This document shows, piece after piece, positions 16,961 to 25,747 of a stretch of 64,000 bases of DNA (positions are counted from its first letter, which is position 1; every line of letters starts with the position of its first letter). The notes beneath the pieces were generated by a model, which was not told where the DNA came from, made no database searches, and worked only from the letters and a program-made list of their open reading frames with translations. This stretch comes from Flavobacterium inviolabile. Lineage in GTDB: Bacteria > Bacteroidota > Bacteroidia > Flavobacteriales > Flavobacteriaceae. The position numbers and the translations under genes are program-made. Location of the stretch: assembly GCF_013389455.1 (NCBI RefSeq), contig NZ_CP058278.1:1860001-1924000 (forward strand). Direction: 5' to 3'.

Positions 16961-19186
16961 ATGAAAAAGAAGAACATACGCTATAACAGGTTTGATAAAT
17001 ATGTTTTGAGAACACCGTTAATGCCGGTCAATTTCCTGATGGAACTCACCCGGCAGGCAGATACTCCTGACGAAACAATACAGCAGCAGTTCCGGGATCC
17101 GGTAGTCCGGGAAGCCATCTTCCTGGCATCGCCGGTACTCTATAAGGAAATTGAAAAATGGACGGAAGGAAAAGTAGAAGACCCTAAAGAATGCAAAAAA
17201 ATAAAGCTTTCCTTCCTGAAATATTTAACCCGGATGGCATTCCGTCCGACACCTTTCGGACTTTTTGCCGGTTGTAAACTGGGAAGTATTACAGAAAATA
17301 CCCGTATTGAAAACAGTGATTTCTCTAAAAACAAGCGTCATACAAGGCTGGATATGAATTTTGTAGGAGCTTTAAACCAATCCCTTACCGCGAATAAGAA
17401 TATTCGGGAACAGCTGCAGTATTATCCCAATTCGAGCCTTTATTTTATTGGGAATAACATCCGTTATGTGGAATGTATCTACCAGAATACAAATCGTTCG
17501 CATCATCTTATCGAAATAGAAACCTCCGATTACCTGAACGACTGCCTGCAACTGGCCAAAAACGGTGCCGATAAAGCGGCATTGGTAAAGTTGCTGGCAA
17601 AAGAAGACATCACTGTGGAGGAAGCAGCCGGATTTGTAGATGACTTAATTGACAATCAGATCCTGGTTAGTGAAATGGAACTTTCCGTTTCCGGCGAAGA
17701 ATTCATCCGGCAGACCATCAAAACGTTAAAAAGACTAAAGGACACGGAAAACCTTATTGCCATTCTGGAAGAAACGGCACAAAAAATAGCGGCACTGGAT
17801 CATTCCATTGGAAATGATCCGAAGGAATATGAAGCGCTGCTGGCAATACTGAAAAAATTTGACATTCCGTTTGATGAAAAATACATCTTTCAAACCGACA
17901 TGATTCTCAATACCAGCCATAACACACTGGGAGAAGCCACTACTGCACAGCTTCAAAAAGGAATTGCGCTGTTAAACAGAATGACCTCGCGCATGCCCAA
18001 TCTGCAGCTGCAAAAATTTATAGACAAATTTCAGGAACGCTATGAAGACCGGGAGGTGCCGCTTGCTTTGGCACTTGATAACGAACTCGGTATCGGCTAT
18101 CCGGTAAACAGCTATAAAGGCAACCTGAATCCGTTGTTAAACAAAATATACATTCCTTCCGGCCAGCAGACCAACCGGCAGCGGGAAATGAAATGGTCGG
18201 CAGTAGACAGTATTCTTTTTGGTAAAATGAGAACGGCTCAAGCCAATAAAGAATATACCATTCAGCTACAGGATGAAGATTTTAGCAGCTTTGAGCCAAT
18301 ATGGGACGATTTACCGGATACGATTTCGTCCATGACAGAAATTGTAACCAGTGGTGACGAACAGAAAATTGTCATTAAAACGGTTGGTGGTTCCGGTGCG
18401 GCCAATTTGTTCGGCAGGTTCTGTCTGGGCGATCAGGAGCTTCATGAATATGCCAAAACAATCATCGAAAAAGAAGAGGCGCTAAACAGCGATAAATTAC
18501 TGCCCGAAATCATACACCTTCCGGAAAACAGAGTAGGGAATGTGCTGATGCGCCCTGCCTTCCGGAAATTTGAAATACCGTATCTGGCTTCTTCCGGAAA
18601 AACGGCAGACCATCAGCTCCCGATTGAAGATCTGGTTGTTTCCATAAGGGATAACACTGTTGTACTCCGTTCGCTGAAACACAATAAAGAAATCATTCCC
18701 CGTTTAACCAACGCCCATAATTACTCCCATAACGCCTTGCCTATTTATCACTTTTTGTGTGATTTACAGGCGCAGGGAAAAAGAGGCGGTTTGTACTTTA
18801 CCTGGGGAGGACTGCGTGATGAATATCCTTTTCTGCCAAGGGTCGAATATGAAAACATCATCCTTTCCAGAGCCAAATGGAAAATAACCCATAAAGAAGT
18901 GGAAAAACTGTTAGCCATCGATGCGGTATCGGAGATCGGTACCATTACCGAATGGCGCAATGAAAGGAATATTCCGCAATATGCCATTTTGGTGGAAGGC
19001 GACAACAAGCTGCTGATCAATTTTGAAAACCTGACCTCTTTTCAGATGCTTGCCACGGCAGTAGCGAAAAGAAACGTTTTTGAAATAGAAGAATTCCTGT
19101 TTTTTGAAGATGCCGTGACCAGAGGCAGTAAAGAGGACTATTTTGCAAACGAGGTGGTCTTTTCATTTTATAAAGAATTAAATTAA
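16961..19186 (+). CDS. lanB: Lantibiotic dehydratase, glutamylation domain (split LanB)
   Basis: 741 residues with class I LanB N-terminal features: 'RTPLMPVNFL' near 17-26, the family signature 'RPTPFGLFAG' at 95-104, and 'FLPRVEYENIILSRAKW' near 625-641. This part glutamylates precursor Ser/Thr using glutamyl-tRNA. The elimination domain present at the C-terminus of NisB-type enzymes is not here but is encoded by the next gene, which makes this a split LanB as in pinensin-type clusters of Bacteroidota. Precursor leader recognition should lie in this protein. Confidence 0.9.
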   Translation: MKKKNIRYNRFDKYVLRTPLMPVNFLMELTRQADTPDETIQQQFRDPVVREAIFLASPVLYKEIEKWTEGKVEDPKECKKIKLSFLKYLTRMAFRPTPFGLFAGCKLGSITENTRIENSDFSKNKRHTRLDMNFVGALNQSLTANKNIREQLQYYPNSSLYFIGNNIRYVECIYQNTNRSHHLIEIETSDYLNDCLQLAKNGADKAALVKLLAKEDITVEEAAGFVDDLIDNQILVSEMELSVSGEEFIRQTIKTLKRLKDTENLIAILEETAQKIAALDHSIGNDPKEYEALLAILKKFDIPFDEKYIFQTDMILNTSHNTLGEATTAQLQKGIALLNRMTSRMPNLQLQKFIDKFQERYEDREVPLALALDNELGIGYPVNSYKGNLNPLLNKIYIPSGQQTNRQREMKWSAVDSILFGKMRTAQANKEYTIQLQDEDFSSFEPIWDDLPDTISSMTEIVTSGDEQKIVIKTVGGSGAANLFGRFCLGDQELHEYAKTIIEKEEALNSDKLLPEIIHLPENRVGNVLMRPAFRKFEIPYLASSGKTADHQLPIEDLVVSIRDNTVVLRSLKHNKEIIPRLTNAHNYSHNALPIYHFLCDLQAQGKRGGLYFTWGGLRDEYPFLPRVEYENIILSRAKWKITHKEVEKLLAIDAVSEIGTITEWRNERNIPQYAILVEGDNKLLINFENLTSFQMLATAVAKRNVFEIEEFLFFEDAVTRGSKEDYFANEVVFSFYKELN

Positions 19187-19197
19187 AAGAAGTGAAT

Positions 19198-20094
19198 ATG
19201 GATACGACTATAAAACAATCATTTCTTATTGGTGACGAATGGCTGTACTATAAAATATATACCGGCTTTTCCACGACCGACACTATTCTGACCCATCATC
19301 TTCATGCGGTCATTACCGGTTTGCAGGAGGAAGGAATACTCGATAAATGGTTTTTTATCCGCTATACCGATCCGGACCATCACATTCGGCTGCGGGTGCA
19401 TTTGGTCAATACGGAACAGCTGGGAAAAGTAATGCTTGCCTTTCAGGAATGCCTGCGCAATTTATGGGAACAGAACAGCATCTGGAAACTGCAGACGGAT
19501 ACCTACAGCAGGGAGATGAAACGTTACGGAGCTACGCTGATAACGGAAGCCGAAACAATTTTTTTTCACGACAGCCATTGTATCACGGCCGTTTTAACTG
19601 TTTTGGAAGAACCGGAAAGTGAAAATACCAGGTGGATTTTCGGAATGGCTTCCATTGATACTTTTTTAGATACTTTCGGTTATCCGATCCATGAAAAACG
19701 GGCAGTAATGGAAAGCCTGAGAGAAGGTTTTTTTAAAGAGTTTAAAGTGGATACGCCTACTAAAAAAGGCTTGAGCGCCAAATACAGGGAACACAAAAAT
19801 GAGATTGCTGCTTTTATGAAAACCGAAACCGGCGCACTAAAACAGCTGTTAACGGAAAGGAATACCCGATTAGCAGAACCGGTAGTAGCCATTCGGGAAA
19901 AAATACACCACAGCGGTAAAACGCTGAATGATTTGCTGGGCAGTTATATCCACATGAACATGAACCGTTTGTTCCCGTCCAATAACCGCCAATGTGAAAT
20001 GATCATCTATGACCTGCTTTGCAGCTACTATACCACTGAAATGGCAATTGCCAAAAAACAGCAGCTCCAAAAGGAAGCGGCTGCACCGGTATAG
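19198..20094 (+). CDS. Thiopeptide-type biosynthesis protein, LanB elimination domain (SpaB_C)
   Basis: 298 residues from the ATG at 19198; a GTG two codons earlier (19192) is equally possible. Motifs 'WFFIRYTDPDHHIRLRV' (about 59-75) and 'DTYSREMKRYG' (about 103-113) are those of SpaB_C proteins, which eliminate glutamate from glutamylated Ser/Thr to form dehydroamino acids. It works with the 741-residue LanB encoded 11 bp upstream. It is the last gene of the cluster; no transporter, protease or immunity gene follows. Confidence 0.9.
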   Translation: MDTTIKQSFLIGDEWLYYKIYTGFSTTDTILTHHLHAVITGLQEEGILDKWFFIRYTDPDHHIRLRVHLVNTEQLGKVMLAFQECLRNLWEQNSIWKLQTDTYSREMKRYGATLITEAETIFFHDSHCITAVLTVLEEPESENTRWIFGMASIDTFLDTFGYPIHEKRAVMESLREGFFKEFKVDTPTKKGLSAKYREHKNEIAAFMKTETGALKQLLTERNTRLAEPVVAIREKIHHSGKTLNDLLGSYIHMNMNRLFPSNNRQCEMIIYDLLCSYYTTEMAIAKKQQLQKEAAAPV

Positions 20095-20136
20095 CATTCC
20101 TCCGGATTGCAGTAACCGGCACCAGCCAAAAAAGTG

Positions 20137-20144
20137 TATTTTTG
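20137..20144 (+). promoter_or_regulatory. -7 promoter element upstream of rluE
   Basis: TATTTTTG fits TAnnTTTG and lies 17 bp before the chosen ATG. A -33 element at the usual distance is not clear. Confidence 0.45.
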
Positions 20145-20160
20145 CCGCAAATTAATTGTT

Positions 20161-20742
20161 ATGCAGCACCGCCACTTTCTGATCCACAAACCGCATGGTT
20201 ATTTAAGTCAGTTTATTTATGAAAAGAAAAGACATAAAAAACTACTGGGGGAACTTTATGATTTTCCGGAAGGAACCATGGCTATCGGAAGGCTGGATGA
20301 AGATTCGGAAGGATTGCTTTTGCTCACTACCGATGGTATGATGAGTGAAATTGTGCGCAGTAAAACCGTGGAAAAAGAATACTACGCCCAGGTGGACGGT
20401 GTGATTACGGCGGAAGCTATTGCCCGGTTGCAAACCGGCGTTGAAATAGGCTTTAAAGGCATCCGCTACACGACAAAACACTGTGAAGCCGGCATTCTAA
20501 ATGAATTACCCGATTATATAGGTGAAGGAAGACGAATCCGGGATGAACGCCATGGCCCTACAAGCTGGCTATCCATTACCTTAACCGAAGGCAAATTCCG
20601 GCAGGTGCGCAAAATGACAGCAGCTGTAGGATTTCCCACCCTGCGGTTGGTCCGCGTTAGGGTAGGAACTATATCTTTGCAAAATCTTAAAGCCGGTGCG
20701 GTGCGGGAAGTAGAACACTTTTCGCTACCCGGGGCATTATAA
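20161..20742 (+). CDS. rluE: 23S rRNA pseudouridine synthase, RluE type
   Basis: 193 residues from the ATG at 20161, just after a -7 element; an upstream in-frame start at 20134 would overlap that promoter. The catalytic motif 'GRLDEDSEGLLLLT' holds the essential Asp. 'GKFRQVRKM' and 'LRLVRVRVG' are typical of the RsuA/RluB/E/F group. There is no N-terminal S4 domain, as expected for RluE. It isomerises a specific uridine in 23S rRNA. It begins a short run of RNA-modification genes with trmL (9 bp gap) and is the first housekeeping gene right of the accessory block. Confidence 0.85.
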   Translation: MQHRHFLIHKPHGYLSQFIYEKKRHKKLLGELYDFPEGTMAIGRLDEDSEGLLLLTTDGMMSEIVRSKTVEKEYYAQVDGVITAEAIARLQTGVEIGFKGIRYTTKHCEAGILNELPDYIGEGRRIRDERHGPTSWLSITLTEGKFRQVRKMTAAVGFPTLRLVRVRVGTISLQNLKAGAVREVEHFSLPGAL

Positions 20743-20751
20743 AATACCGTT

Positions 20752-21201
20752 ATGTTAAATATTGTTTTAGTAGAACCTGAAATCCCGAACAATACGGGCA
20801 ATATAGGTCGTTTGTGTGTGGGCACCGGAAGCCGGCTGCATTTAATCCATCCGTTCGGATTTGAAATTACCGATAAGAACCTCAAACGTTCCGGATTGGA
20901 TTACTGGGTACATCTTGACTGGTTCGAATACCAGTCGGTTGACGAATGGAAAGCGGCTGTTCCCGATTTATCCCGCGTTTTTCTGTTTAGTTCCCATAGC
21001 ACTGTTTCGTATCTGGATGCCGAATTTCAGGATGGTGACTGGCTGGTTTTCGGAAAAGAGAGCGTAGGACTCAGTAAAGAAGTGCTGGCACTTTTTGAAA
21101 AGCAACTGACTATTCCGATTTCGCCATTGGTAAGAAGCTATAACCTGGCCAATTCGGTAGCTTTCGCTGTTGGCGAAGCAAAAAGACAATTGCGAAAATA
21201 A
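20752..21201 (+). CDS. trmL: tRNA (cytidine/uridine-34-2'-O)-methyltransferase TrmL
   Basis: 149 residues, the compact SPOUT length of TrmL. Motifs are 'LVEPEIPNNTGNIGRLC' at the N-terminus, 'LVFGKESVGLSKE' and the knot loop 'RSYNLANSVAFAVGEA'. It uses S-adenosylmethionine to methylate the ribose at the wobble position of tRNA-Leu isoacceptors. It lies directly downstream of rluE, so both probably share a transcript. Confidence 0.93.
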   Translation: MLNIVLVEPEIPNNTGNIGRLCVGTGSRLHLIHPFGFEITDKNLKRSGLDYWVHLDWFEYQSVDEWKAAVPDLSRVFLFSSHSTVSYLDAEFQDGDWLVFGKESVGLSKEVLALFEKQLTIPISPLVRSYNLANSVAFAVGEAKRQLRK

Positions 21202-21251
21202 TACGGAATAACCGGATATTTGTCATAATTGTTTAAAAAACAACAATAATT

Positions 21252-21284
21252 TTTGCTAAAAGATTTGAACATTGGTTACATTTG
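21252..21284 (+). promoter_or_regulatory. Bacteroidota promoter of the VOC gene
   Basis: TTTG (21252-21255), 21-bp spacer, TACATTTG (21277-21284): both -33 and -7 elements at acceptable spacing. Confidence 0.65.
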
Positions 21285-21325
21285 GTATTGCAAAAATGAA
21301 CCAAACAAACAAAAACAAACAAATT

Positions 21326-21760
21326 ATGGCAAATGTAAATCCTTATCTGACATTCAACGGTACGTGTGAAGCGGCCTTTGATTTTTATCAATCCGTATTT
21401 GGAGGAGAATTTCCGTATAAAGGGAAATATAAAGATATGCCGCCCGGAGAATATCCGCTTCCGGATGCTGAAAAAGAAAAAATCATGCATATATGTCTGC
21501 CAATTGGCGGCGGAAGCATGTTAATGGGAAGTGATTCTTCCGAAGCTTTTGGAAAAGCCACCACTATGGGTGACAATATCGCTATTTCCATCAATACTGA
21601 TTCCGAAGAAGAAGCGACGCGTCTTTTTAACGGACTTTCAGCAGGAGGAAAAATAACAATGCCTTTGGACAAAACATTCTGGGGAGCATTTTTTGGTATG
21701 TTTGTAGATAAATTCGGAATTCACTGGATGGTCAATTACGATTACGAACAAGCAGAATAA
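21326..21760 (+). CDS. VOC family protein (PhnB-like)
   Basis: 144 residues from the ATG at 21326 (MANVNPYLTFNGTCEAAF). The frame extends to 21272, but that region overlaps the promoter. The sequence has the PhnB/glyoxalase-like fold pattern: 'FNGTCEAAFDFYQSVFGG', 'IMHICLPIGGGSMLMGSD', and C-terminal 'WGAFFGMFVDKFGIHWMVNYD'. Members are small metal-binding proteins of unknown or varied function; no specific reaction can be assigned. It is monocistronic, with a promoter in front and a terminator behind. Confidence 0.8.
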   Translation: MANVNPYLTFNGTCEAAFDFYQSVFGGEFPYKGKYKDMPPGEYPLPDAEKEKIMHICLPIGGGSMLMGSDSSEAFGKATTMGDNIAISINTDSEEEATRLFNGLSAGGKITMPLDKTFWGAFFGMFVDKFGIHWMVNYDYEQAE

Positions 21761-21780
21761 ATAATACAGCGAAAAAATAT

Positions 21781-21811
21781 AAAAGCCAGTGCAATTGCAC
21801 TGGCTTTTTTT
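21781..21811. terminator. Bidirectional terminator
   Basis: AAAAGCCAGTGC/GCACTGGCTTTT with an AATT centre, flanked by A- and T-tracts, between convergent genes. Confidence 0.85.
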
Positions 21812-22583
21812 ATTTAAAGATCTCATCAAAAAAGTCCAGCATGGCTTTCCAGGAGCGTTGTGCCGCTTTTTCATTGTAGGCAACGCCTTTGCTGTTGTCG
21901 GTTCCGGCATCTTTATGGGTAAAGCCGTGAACGGAATTGGCATAATACACCATTTGCCAGTCGGCTTTGGCATCGCGCATTTCCTTTTGAAAAGCTTTGA
22001 TCTCGTTCTCGGAAACATACGGATCATCGGCACCGTGAAGTACCAGTACTTTAGGCGTAATCGGTTCTGTTTTTCGGGAAGCATCTTTGCCCAGGCCGCC
22101 GTGAAAAGAAACAACGCCCTTTACCGGAAAATTGGCCCGTGCTGCTTCAAGTACTCCCGTACCGCCGAAGCAATAGCCGATTACCGCAATTTCATTCGGA
22201 TTTGCTCCTTGTTTTACCAGTTGTTCCAAAGCCAGACGAATGCGCTTCTGGTATTCGGAATAATTATTTTTGTAAAATCCGGCACGTTCACCTGCCTGTT
22301 TTGCATTTTCAGGTTTATTCCCCACGCCGTAAATATCGGCAACAAAAGCATAATAACCCTGTTGTTCCAGCGTAACGGCACTTTCTTTGGCGTTGTTGTC
22401 TATGCCCATCCAGGCCGGTAAAATCAAGACACCGGCTTTGTTGGCTTTTGCCTTTTTAGGAGTGGCAGACAGCCCCTGTAGTTTTTGATTTCCATCTGAA
22501 TAATCGACGGTTTTTAGCTGTGCTTGTGTTGCAATGGTTGTTAAGATAAGCACAACAGAAGCGGTTGAGGTTTTCCAGTTCAT
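21810..22583 (-). CDS. Secreted dienelactone hydrolase family protein
   Basis: 257 residues from the ATG at 22583 (MNWKTSTASV...), which gives a clean signal peptide ending TQAQ; an upstream ATG at 22601 only adds six residues. The alpha/beta-hydrolase has a cysteine nucleophile in GYCFGG (DLH type), Asp in 'HGADDPY' and His in 'NSVHGFTH'. These form the Cys-Asp-His triad of dienelactone hydrolases. Many members act on other esters, and the periplasmic location makes a role in aromatic degradation unlikely. It stands alone between a VOC gene and the B12 transporter. Confidence 0.8.
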   Translation of the reverse strand: MNWKTSTASVVLILTTIATQAQLKTVDYSDGNQKLQGLSATPKKAKANKAGVLILPAWMGIDNNAKESAVTLEQQGYYAFVADIYGVGNKPENAKQAGERAGFYKNNYSEYQKRIRLALEQLVKQGANPNEIAVIGYCFGGTGVLEAARANFPVKGVVSFHGGLGKDASRKTEPITPKVLVLHGADDPYVSENEIKAFQKEMRDAKADWQMVYYANSVHGFTHKDAGTDNSKGVAYNEKAAQRSWKAMLDFFDEIFK

Positions 22584-22627
22584 AGCATGTTTTTTAAACA
22601 AGCTTAAAATTACGAAACCTTTGGAAT

Positions 22628-23413
22628 TTAACGGATAATAAATTTCCCTTTTTCTTTATCAAAAAAGATATTTTCATCTTTAAACAACGTGTCGAACAAA
22701 CCGTTTGCAATGTGGTTGCAGGGTTGGTCCTGGGTGATGTGTTCCGGTGTCATGATAATCATTTCATCACTCAGCTGTATGGCAAGATCGATATCATGTG
22801 TTGAAAAAAGAATACACTTTCCGGTTTCATGCGTGAGTTTTCGCAGCAGTTTGAATAAAGCCACTTTGTGCAGCAAATCCAGATGGGTTGTGGGTTCATC
22901 CAGAATGATCAGCGGCGTATCCTGGGCAAGAGCGCGCGCAACCAAAACTTTCTGCAATTGGCCGTCGCTGATTTCATAATGCCTTTTATTGGCCAGAGCG
23001 GTAATTTGCGTCAGCTCCAGAGCGGTATTCACTTTTGCAATATCTTCGTCAGACAATGTTCCGATCCAGTTAGTATAGGGCTGGCGGCCTAAAGCGACCA
23101 ATTCGAAAACGGTAAGATTGCTTGGCGGCAGTTTTTCGGTAAGAACAATGCTCAGGTTTTGGGCAAGCTCCGTAGGCTGATAGGCCGTAACTTTTTTATT
23201 GTTCAGTAAAACCGCACCTTTCAGCGGTGCCTGTATGCCGGTAATGGTTCGTAACAGGGTCGATTTTCCAATACCGTTAGCACCGATAAGCGTGACTAAT
23301 TTGCCTGCCTGTAAGTTCAGGTTTAAGCTTTCGGCAATGACCGTTACCGAAGTTTTGGTCTTATAACCAATACTCAGATCGGTAGTAACTAATATGTCGT
23401 TCGTTGTACTCAT
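22628..23413 (-). CDS. btuD: ABC transporter ATP-binding protein, BtuD-like
   Basis: 261 residues with Walker A 'GANGIGKST' (44-52), signature 'SDGQLQKV' (a variant of LSGGQ) and Walker B 'PLIILDEPTTHLD'. It belongs to the FecE/BtuD/FhuC class that energises uptake of cobalamin, heme or siderophores. It is last in a three-gene minus-strand operon (binding protein, permease, ATPase) that is divergent from a riboswitch-controlled btuB, which favours cobalamin or cobinamide as substrate. The substrate is inferred from context, not from residues in this subunit. Confidence 0.82.
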   Translation of the reverse strand: MSTTNDILVTTDLSIGYKTKTSVTVIAESLNLNLQAGKLVTLIGANGIGKSTLLRTITGIQAPLKGAVLLNNKKVTAYQPTELAQNLSIVLTEKLPPSNLTVFELVALGRQPYTNWIGTLSDEDIAKVNTALELTQITALANKRHYEISDGQLQKVLVARALAQDTPLIILDEPTTHLDLLHKVALFKLLRKLTHETGKCILFSTHDIDLAIQLSDEMIIMTPEHITQDQPCNHIANGLFDTLFKDENIFFDKEKGKFIIR

Positions 23414-23430
23414 GGCTATCTTTTACACCG

Positions 23431-24462
23431 TTAATTCATCATTTTTCGTTTTCGAAGCAGCAGCCATATTACTATCGGAGCTCCGATAATAGAAGTAATT
23501 GCATTTATCGGTAAGGTCATGTCGCTTCCTGGCAGCTGCGAAATACAATCGCACAACAGCATGATGGAAGCTCCTAAAAGCAGCGTTGCCCAAAACAAAA
23601 CAGCATGATTACTGGTTTGGAACAACAGTTTTGCGATGTGCGGAACGGTCAGGCCGATAAAGGCAATTGGTCCGGCAAAGGCTGTAATACTTCCGGAGAG
23701 TAAACTGGTGGCAAGGATAATGATAAGCCGGGCTTTTTTAAAATTCAGTCCCAGGCTCCGGGCATAATTTTCTCCCAGCAATAAGGCATTTAAAGCTTTA
23801 ATACTGCCAAGGCTGAGCAGTAAACCTATAAGAACCGTTATTAAAAGGATGATAATGGAAGTCCATGACAGGTTTCCTAAGCTTCCCAAAGACCAGAAAG
23901 TGAATTTCTGTAACTGTTCGGCCGTACTGAAATAGGTTAGTACGCCCACAATGGCACCGGTAAAGCTGCTAAACATCAGGCCGACGATTAAAATCCCCAT
24001 GGTATCGCGCAAATACCGGGATACTAAGAGTACAGCCAGAAGCACCGCCAGGCTGCCTAAAGTGGAAGCGAATACGATACTATAAGGCGATACGGCAATT
24101 TCCCTTAAAAAAGGCGGTAAAAATGCAGCGCCTAATATCACCAGGGCTACACCCAGGCTGGCACCCGAACTGACGCCTAAAACATCCGGTCCGGCTAACG
24201 GGTTGCGGAACAAAGTTTGCATGAGCAAACCGCTGGCAGACAGTCCCATTCCGGCGAGTATAGCCGTAATGGCTTTGGGCAGTCGGTAACTGCTAATAAT
24301 ATAATCCCATGAGGTTTTGCTAACGGGATTCCCGGTAAGGCTATTGACAATTTCTTTTAAAGGAATCGCAATGGAACCGGTACTGATATTGATAAAAAAC
24401 AGCAACACCAGGCTTATGCCCAGCAGGATAAAAAGAATACTGTTTCGGTTATTTGTTGTCAA
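23431..24462 (-). CDS. btuC: FecCD-type ABC permease, BtuC-like
   Basis: 343 residues, strongly hydrophobic with about nine or ten membrane helices. It has typical FecCD motifs 'ASGLLMQTLFRNPLAGPDVLGVSSGASLGVAL' split over two helices, 'LLGENYARSLG', and 'FAGPIAFIGLTVPHIAKLL' near the C-terminus. It forms the homodimeric inner-membrane channel for the vitamin B12/siderophore class. The gene starts one base after the btuF-like stop (24464) and precedes btuD by 17 bp, so translation is probably coupled. Confidence 0.85.
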   Translation of the reverse strand: MTTNNRNSILFILLGISLVLLFFINISTGSIAIPLKEIVNSLTGNPVSKTSWDYIISSYRLPKAITAILAGMGLSASGLLMQTLFRNPLAGPDVLGVSSGASLGVALVILGAAFLPPFLREIAVSPYSIVFASTLGSLAVLLAVLLVSRYLRDTMGILIVGLMFSSFTGAIVGVLTYFSTAEQLQKFTFWSLGSLGNLSWTSIIILLITVLIGLLLSLGSIKALNALLLGENYARSLGLNFKKARLIIILATSLLSGSITAFAGPIAFIGLTVPHIAKLLFQTSNHAVLFWATLLLGASIMLLCDCISQLPGSDMTLPINAITSIIGAPIVIWLLLRKRKMMN

Positions 24463-24463
24463 C

Positions 24464-25609
24464 TTATTCTAATTTTTGAAAAAAGTGTAATTGATAATCC
24501 GGTAAAGCTTCAGGATGGAGTATGCGGATCATGTCTTTAAGAACCAGATCCGGTCGGGTTGGTGCCAGTTCAAAATAAATAATACCGCCTTTTTTACCTT
24601 TCTTTACCGCAAATGAATATACGTTTTTATTCTTTACGGCATCAAATTGTCCGTAATGCGGATTTACCGCCAGCATTTCCTGTATGGAAGTAAACTGTCC
24701 GGGACCGATCCAGAAATCGGCTTTTTGGGCTTTATCAAAAACGGCTTCAAACGAAAGGGATATGCTGCCGGTTCCTTTGCTGTCTTTCCATAAATAATCG
24801 GCATTGGCGTCTTTTAAAAAGAGGGCAGCCCAACTGTCGCCTTGCGGCAGATACCAGGTGTCCTGATACATCGCACCGCTAAAAACGGTTGGCTTTTTTG
24901 TGGTGTTTTGGGCTATTGCCAGTGTTTTGGTATAATTCTGTTCAATGGAGCTGAAAAGAGCATCGGCTTCTTTCTTTTTGCCGAATAAAGCCCCGAAAAA
25001 TTTGATCCATTCGGCTTTTCCAAGCGGTGTCTGTTCTGTCCAGTCGCCGTTATACACTATTTTTAGTCCCGCTTTTTCAAGAGTAGCGTAGGTTTTATTG
25101 TTGTTGTCAATGCTGAAACCTACGATCACTTCCGGAGCCAGATCGATCAGTACTTCGGTGTTGAGGTTTTCGTTTTTGCCAACTTCTTTTACTTTTTTAG
25201 CCTCTATCAGCGCTCTGGTTTTTTCGGAAGAGATATAATCGGTATTCGGGAAACCGACTAATTTGCTTTCCACACCAAGCAATTCCAGTGAAGGAACGTG
25301 AGTGGTGGAAGTTACCACAACCGATTGAACGGGAACTGAAATGGTTGTATATTTTTGCAGGCTATCCGGAACCTTGCCGTTTTTTTCCTGTAGAATATAG
25401 GTAAAACCTTCTTTGGCTTCCGGCCACGGATTCGTCACTTTTACAACACTGTAACCGTCGTAGTTGTAAATGGAAAGTCCTTTGGCATGTTTGATGGTAT
25501 TCTCACCTGGGGTAGTATTTACGGCAGTTTTTTCCGTTTCTTTTTTACAGCTCACGGTTGTAAATACCATAGCCGAAAGCAGTAATAAAAGTGCTATTTT
25601 TCTCATCAT
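24464..25609 (-). CDS. btuF: Periplasmic substrate-binding lipoprotein, BtuF-like
   Basis: 381 residues with a lipoprotein signal (MMRKIALLLLLSA..., lipobox cysteine C21). The fold is class III periplasmic binding (TroA/BtuF): 'VVTSTTHVPSLELLGVESKLVGFPNTDYI', split around a loop, then 'IDLAPEVIVGFS' and a long backbone helix. It should deliver the ligand to the BtuCD-like permease. The protein is longer than E. coli BtuF, which is usual in this phylum. Cobalamin is inferred from the divergent btuB riboswitch operon; an iron-siderophore substrate remains possible. A -7 box is present upstream. Confidence 0.8.
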   Translation of the reverse strand: MMRKIALLLLLSAMVFTTVSCKKETEKTAVNTTPGENTIKHAKGLSIYNYDGYSVVKVTNPWPEAKEGFTYILQEKNGKVPDSLQKYTTISVPVQSVVVTSTTHVPSLELLGVESKLVGFPNTDYISSEKTRALIEAKKVKEVGKNENLNTEVLIDLAPEVIVGFSIDNNNKTYATLEKAGLKIVYNGDWTEQTPLGKAEWIKFFGALFGKKKEADALFSSIEQNYTKTLAIAQNTTKKPTVFSGAMYQDTWYLPQGDSWAALFLKDANADYLWKDSKGTGSISLSFEAVFDKAQKADFWIGPGQFTSIQEMLAVNPHYGQFDAVKNKNVYSFAVKKGKKGGIIYFELAPTRPDLVLKDMIRILHPEALPDYQLHFFQKLE

Positions 25610-25628
25610 TTGATAGTTGCGGTTTCTG

Positions 25629-25636
25629 CAAAATTA
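25629..25636 (-). promoter_or_regulatory. -7 promoter element of the btuFCD-like operon
   Basis: Minus-strand TAATTTTG matches TAnnTTTG, 20 bp upstream of the btuF-like ATG. No riboswitch is visible on this strand. Confidence 0.5.
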
Positions 25637-25711
25637 AATTTATTTTCATTGTATTTTTGTCATATATGTAAAAAAAATCGAATTCGGATTAGATAATTTC
25701 AATCTTACGAG

Positions 25712-25719
25712 TATCTTTG
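25712..25719 (+). promoter_or_regulatory. -7 promoter element of the btuB transcript
   Basis: TATCTTTG matches TAnnTTTG and lies just upstream of the riboswitch. A second possible box, TATTTTTG, is at 25652-25659. Confidence 0.55.
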
Positions 25720-25747
25720 CGTTGTATTGTGGTTATACTTAAGTAGT

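Noticed and set aside
22628-25609. A heme or siderophore ABC importer
   Set aside because: Possible by family, but the divergent cobalamin riboswitch and btuB make B12 the better reading.
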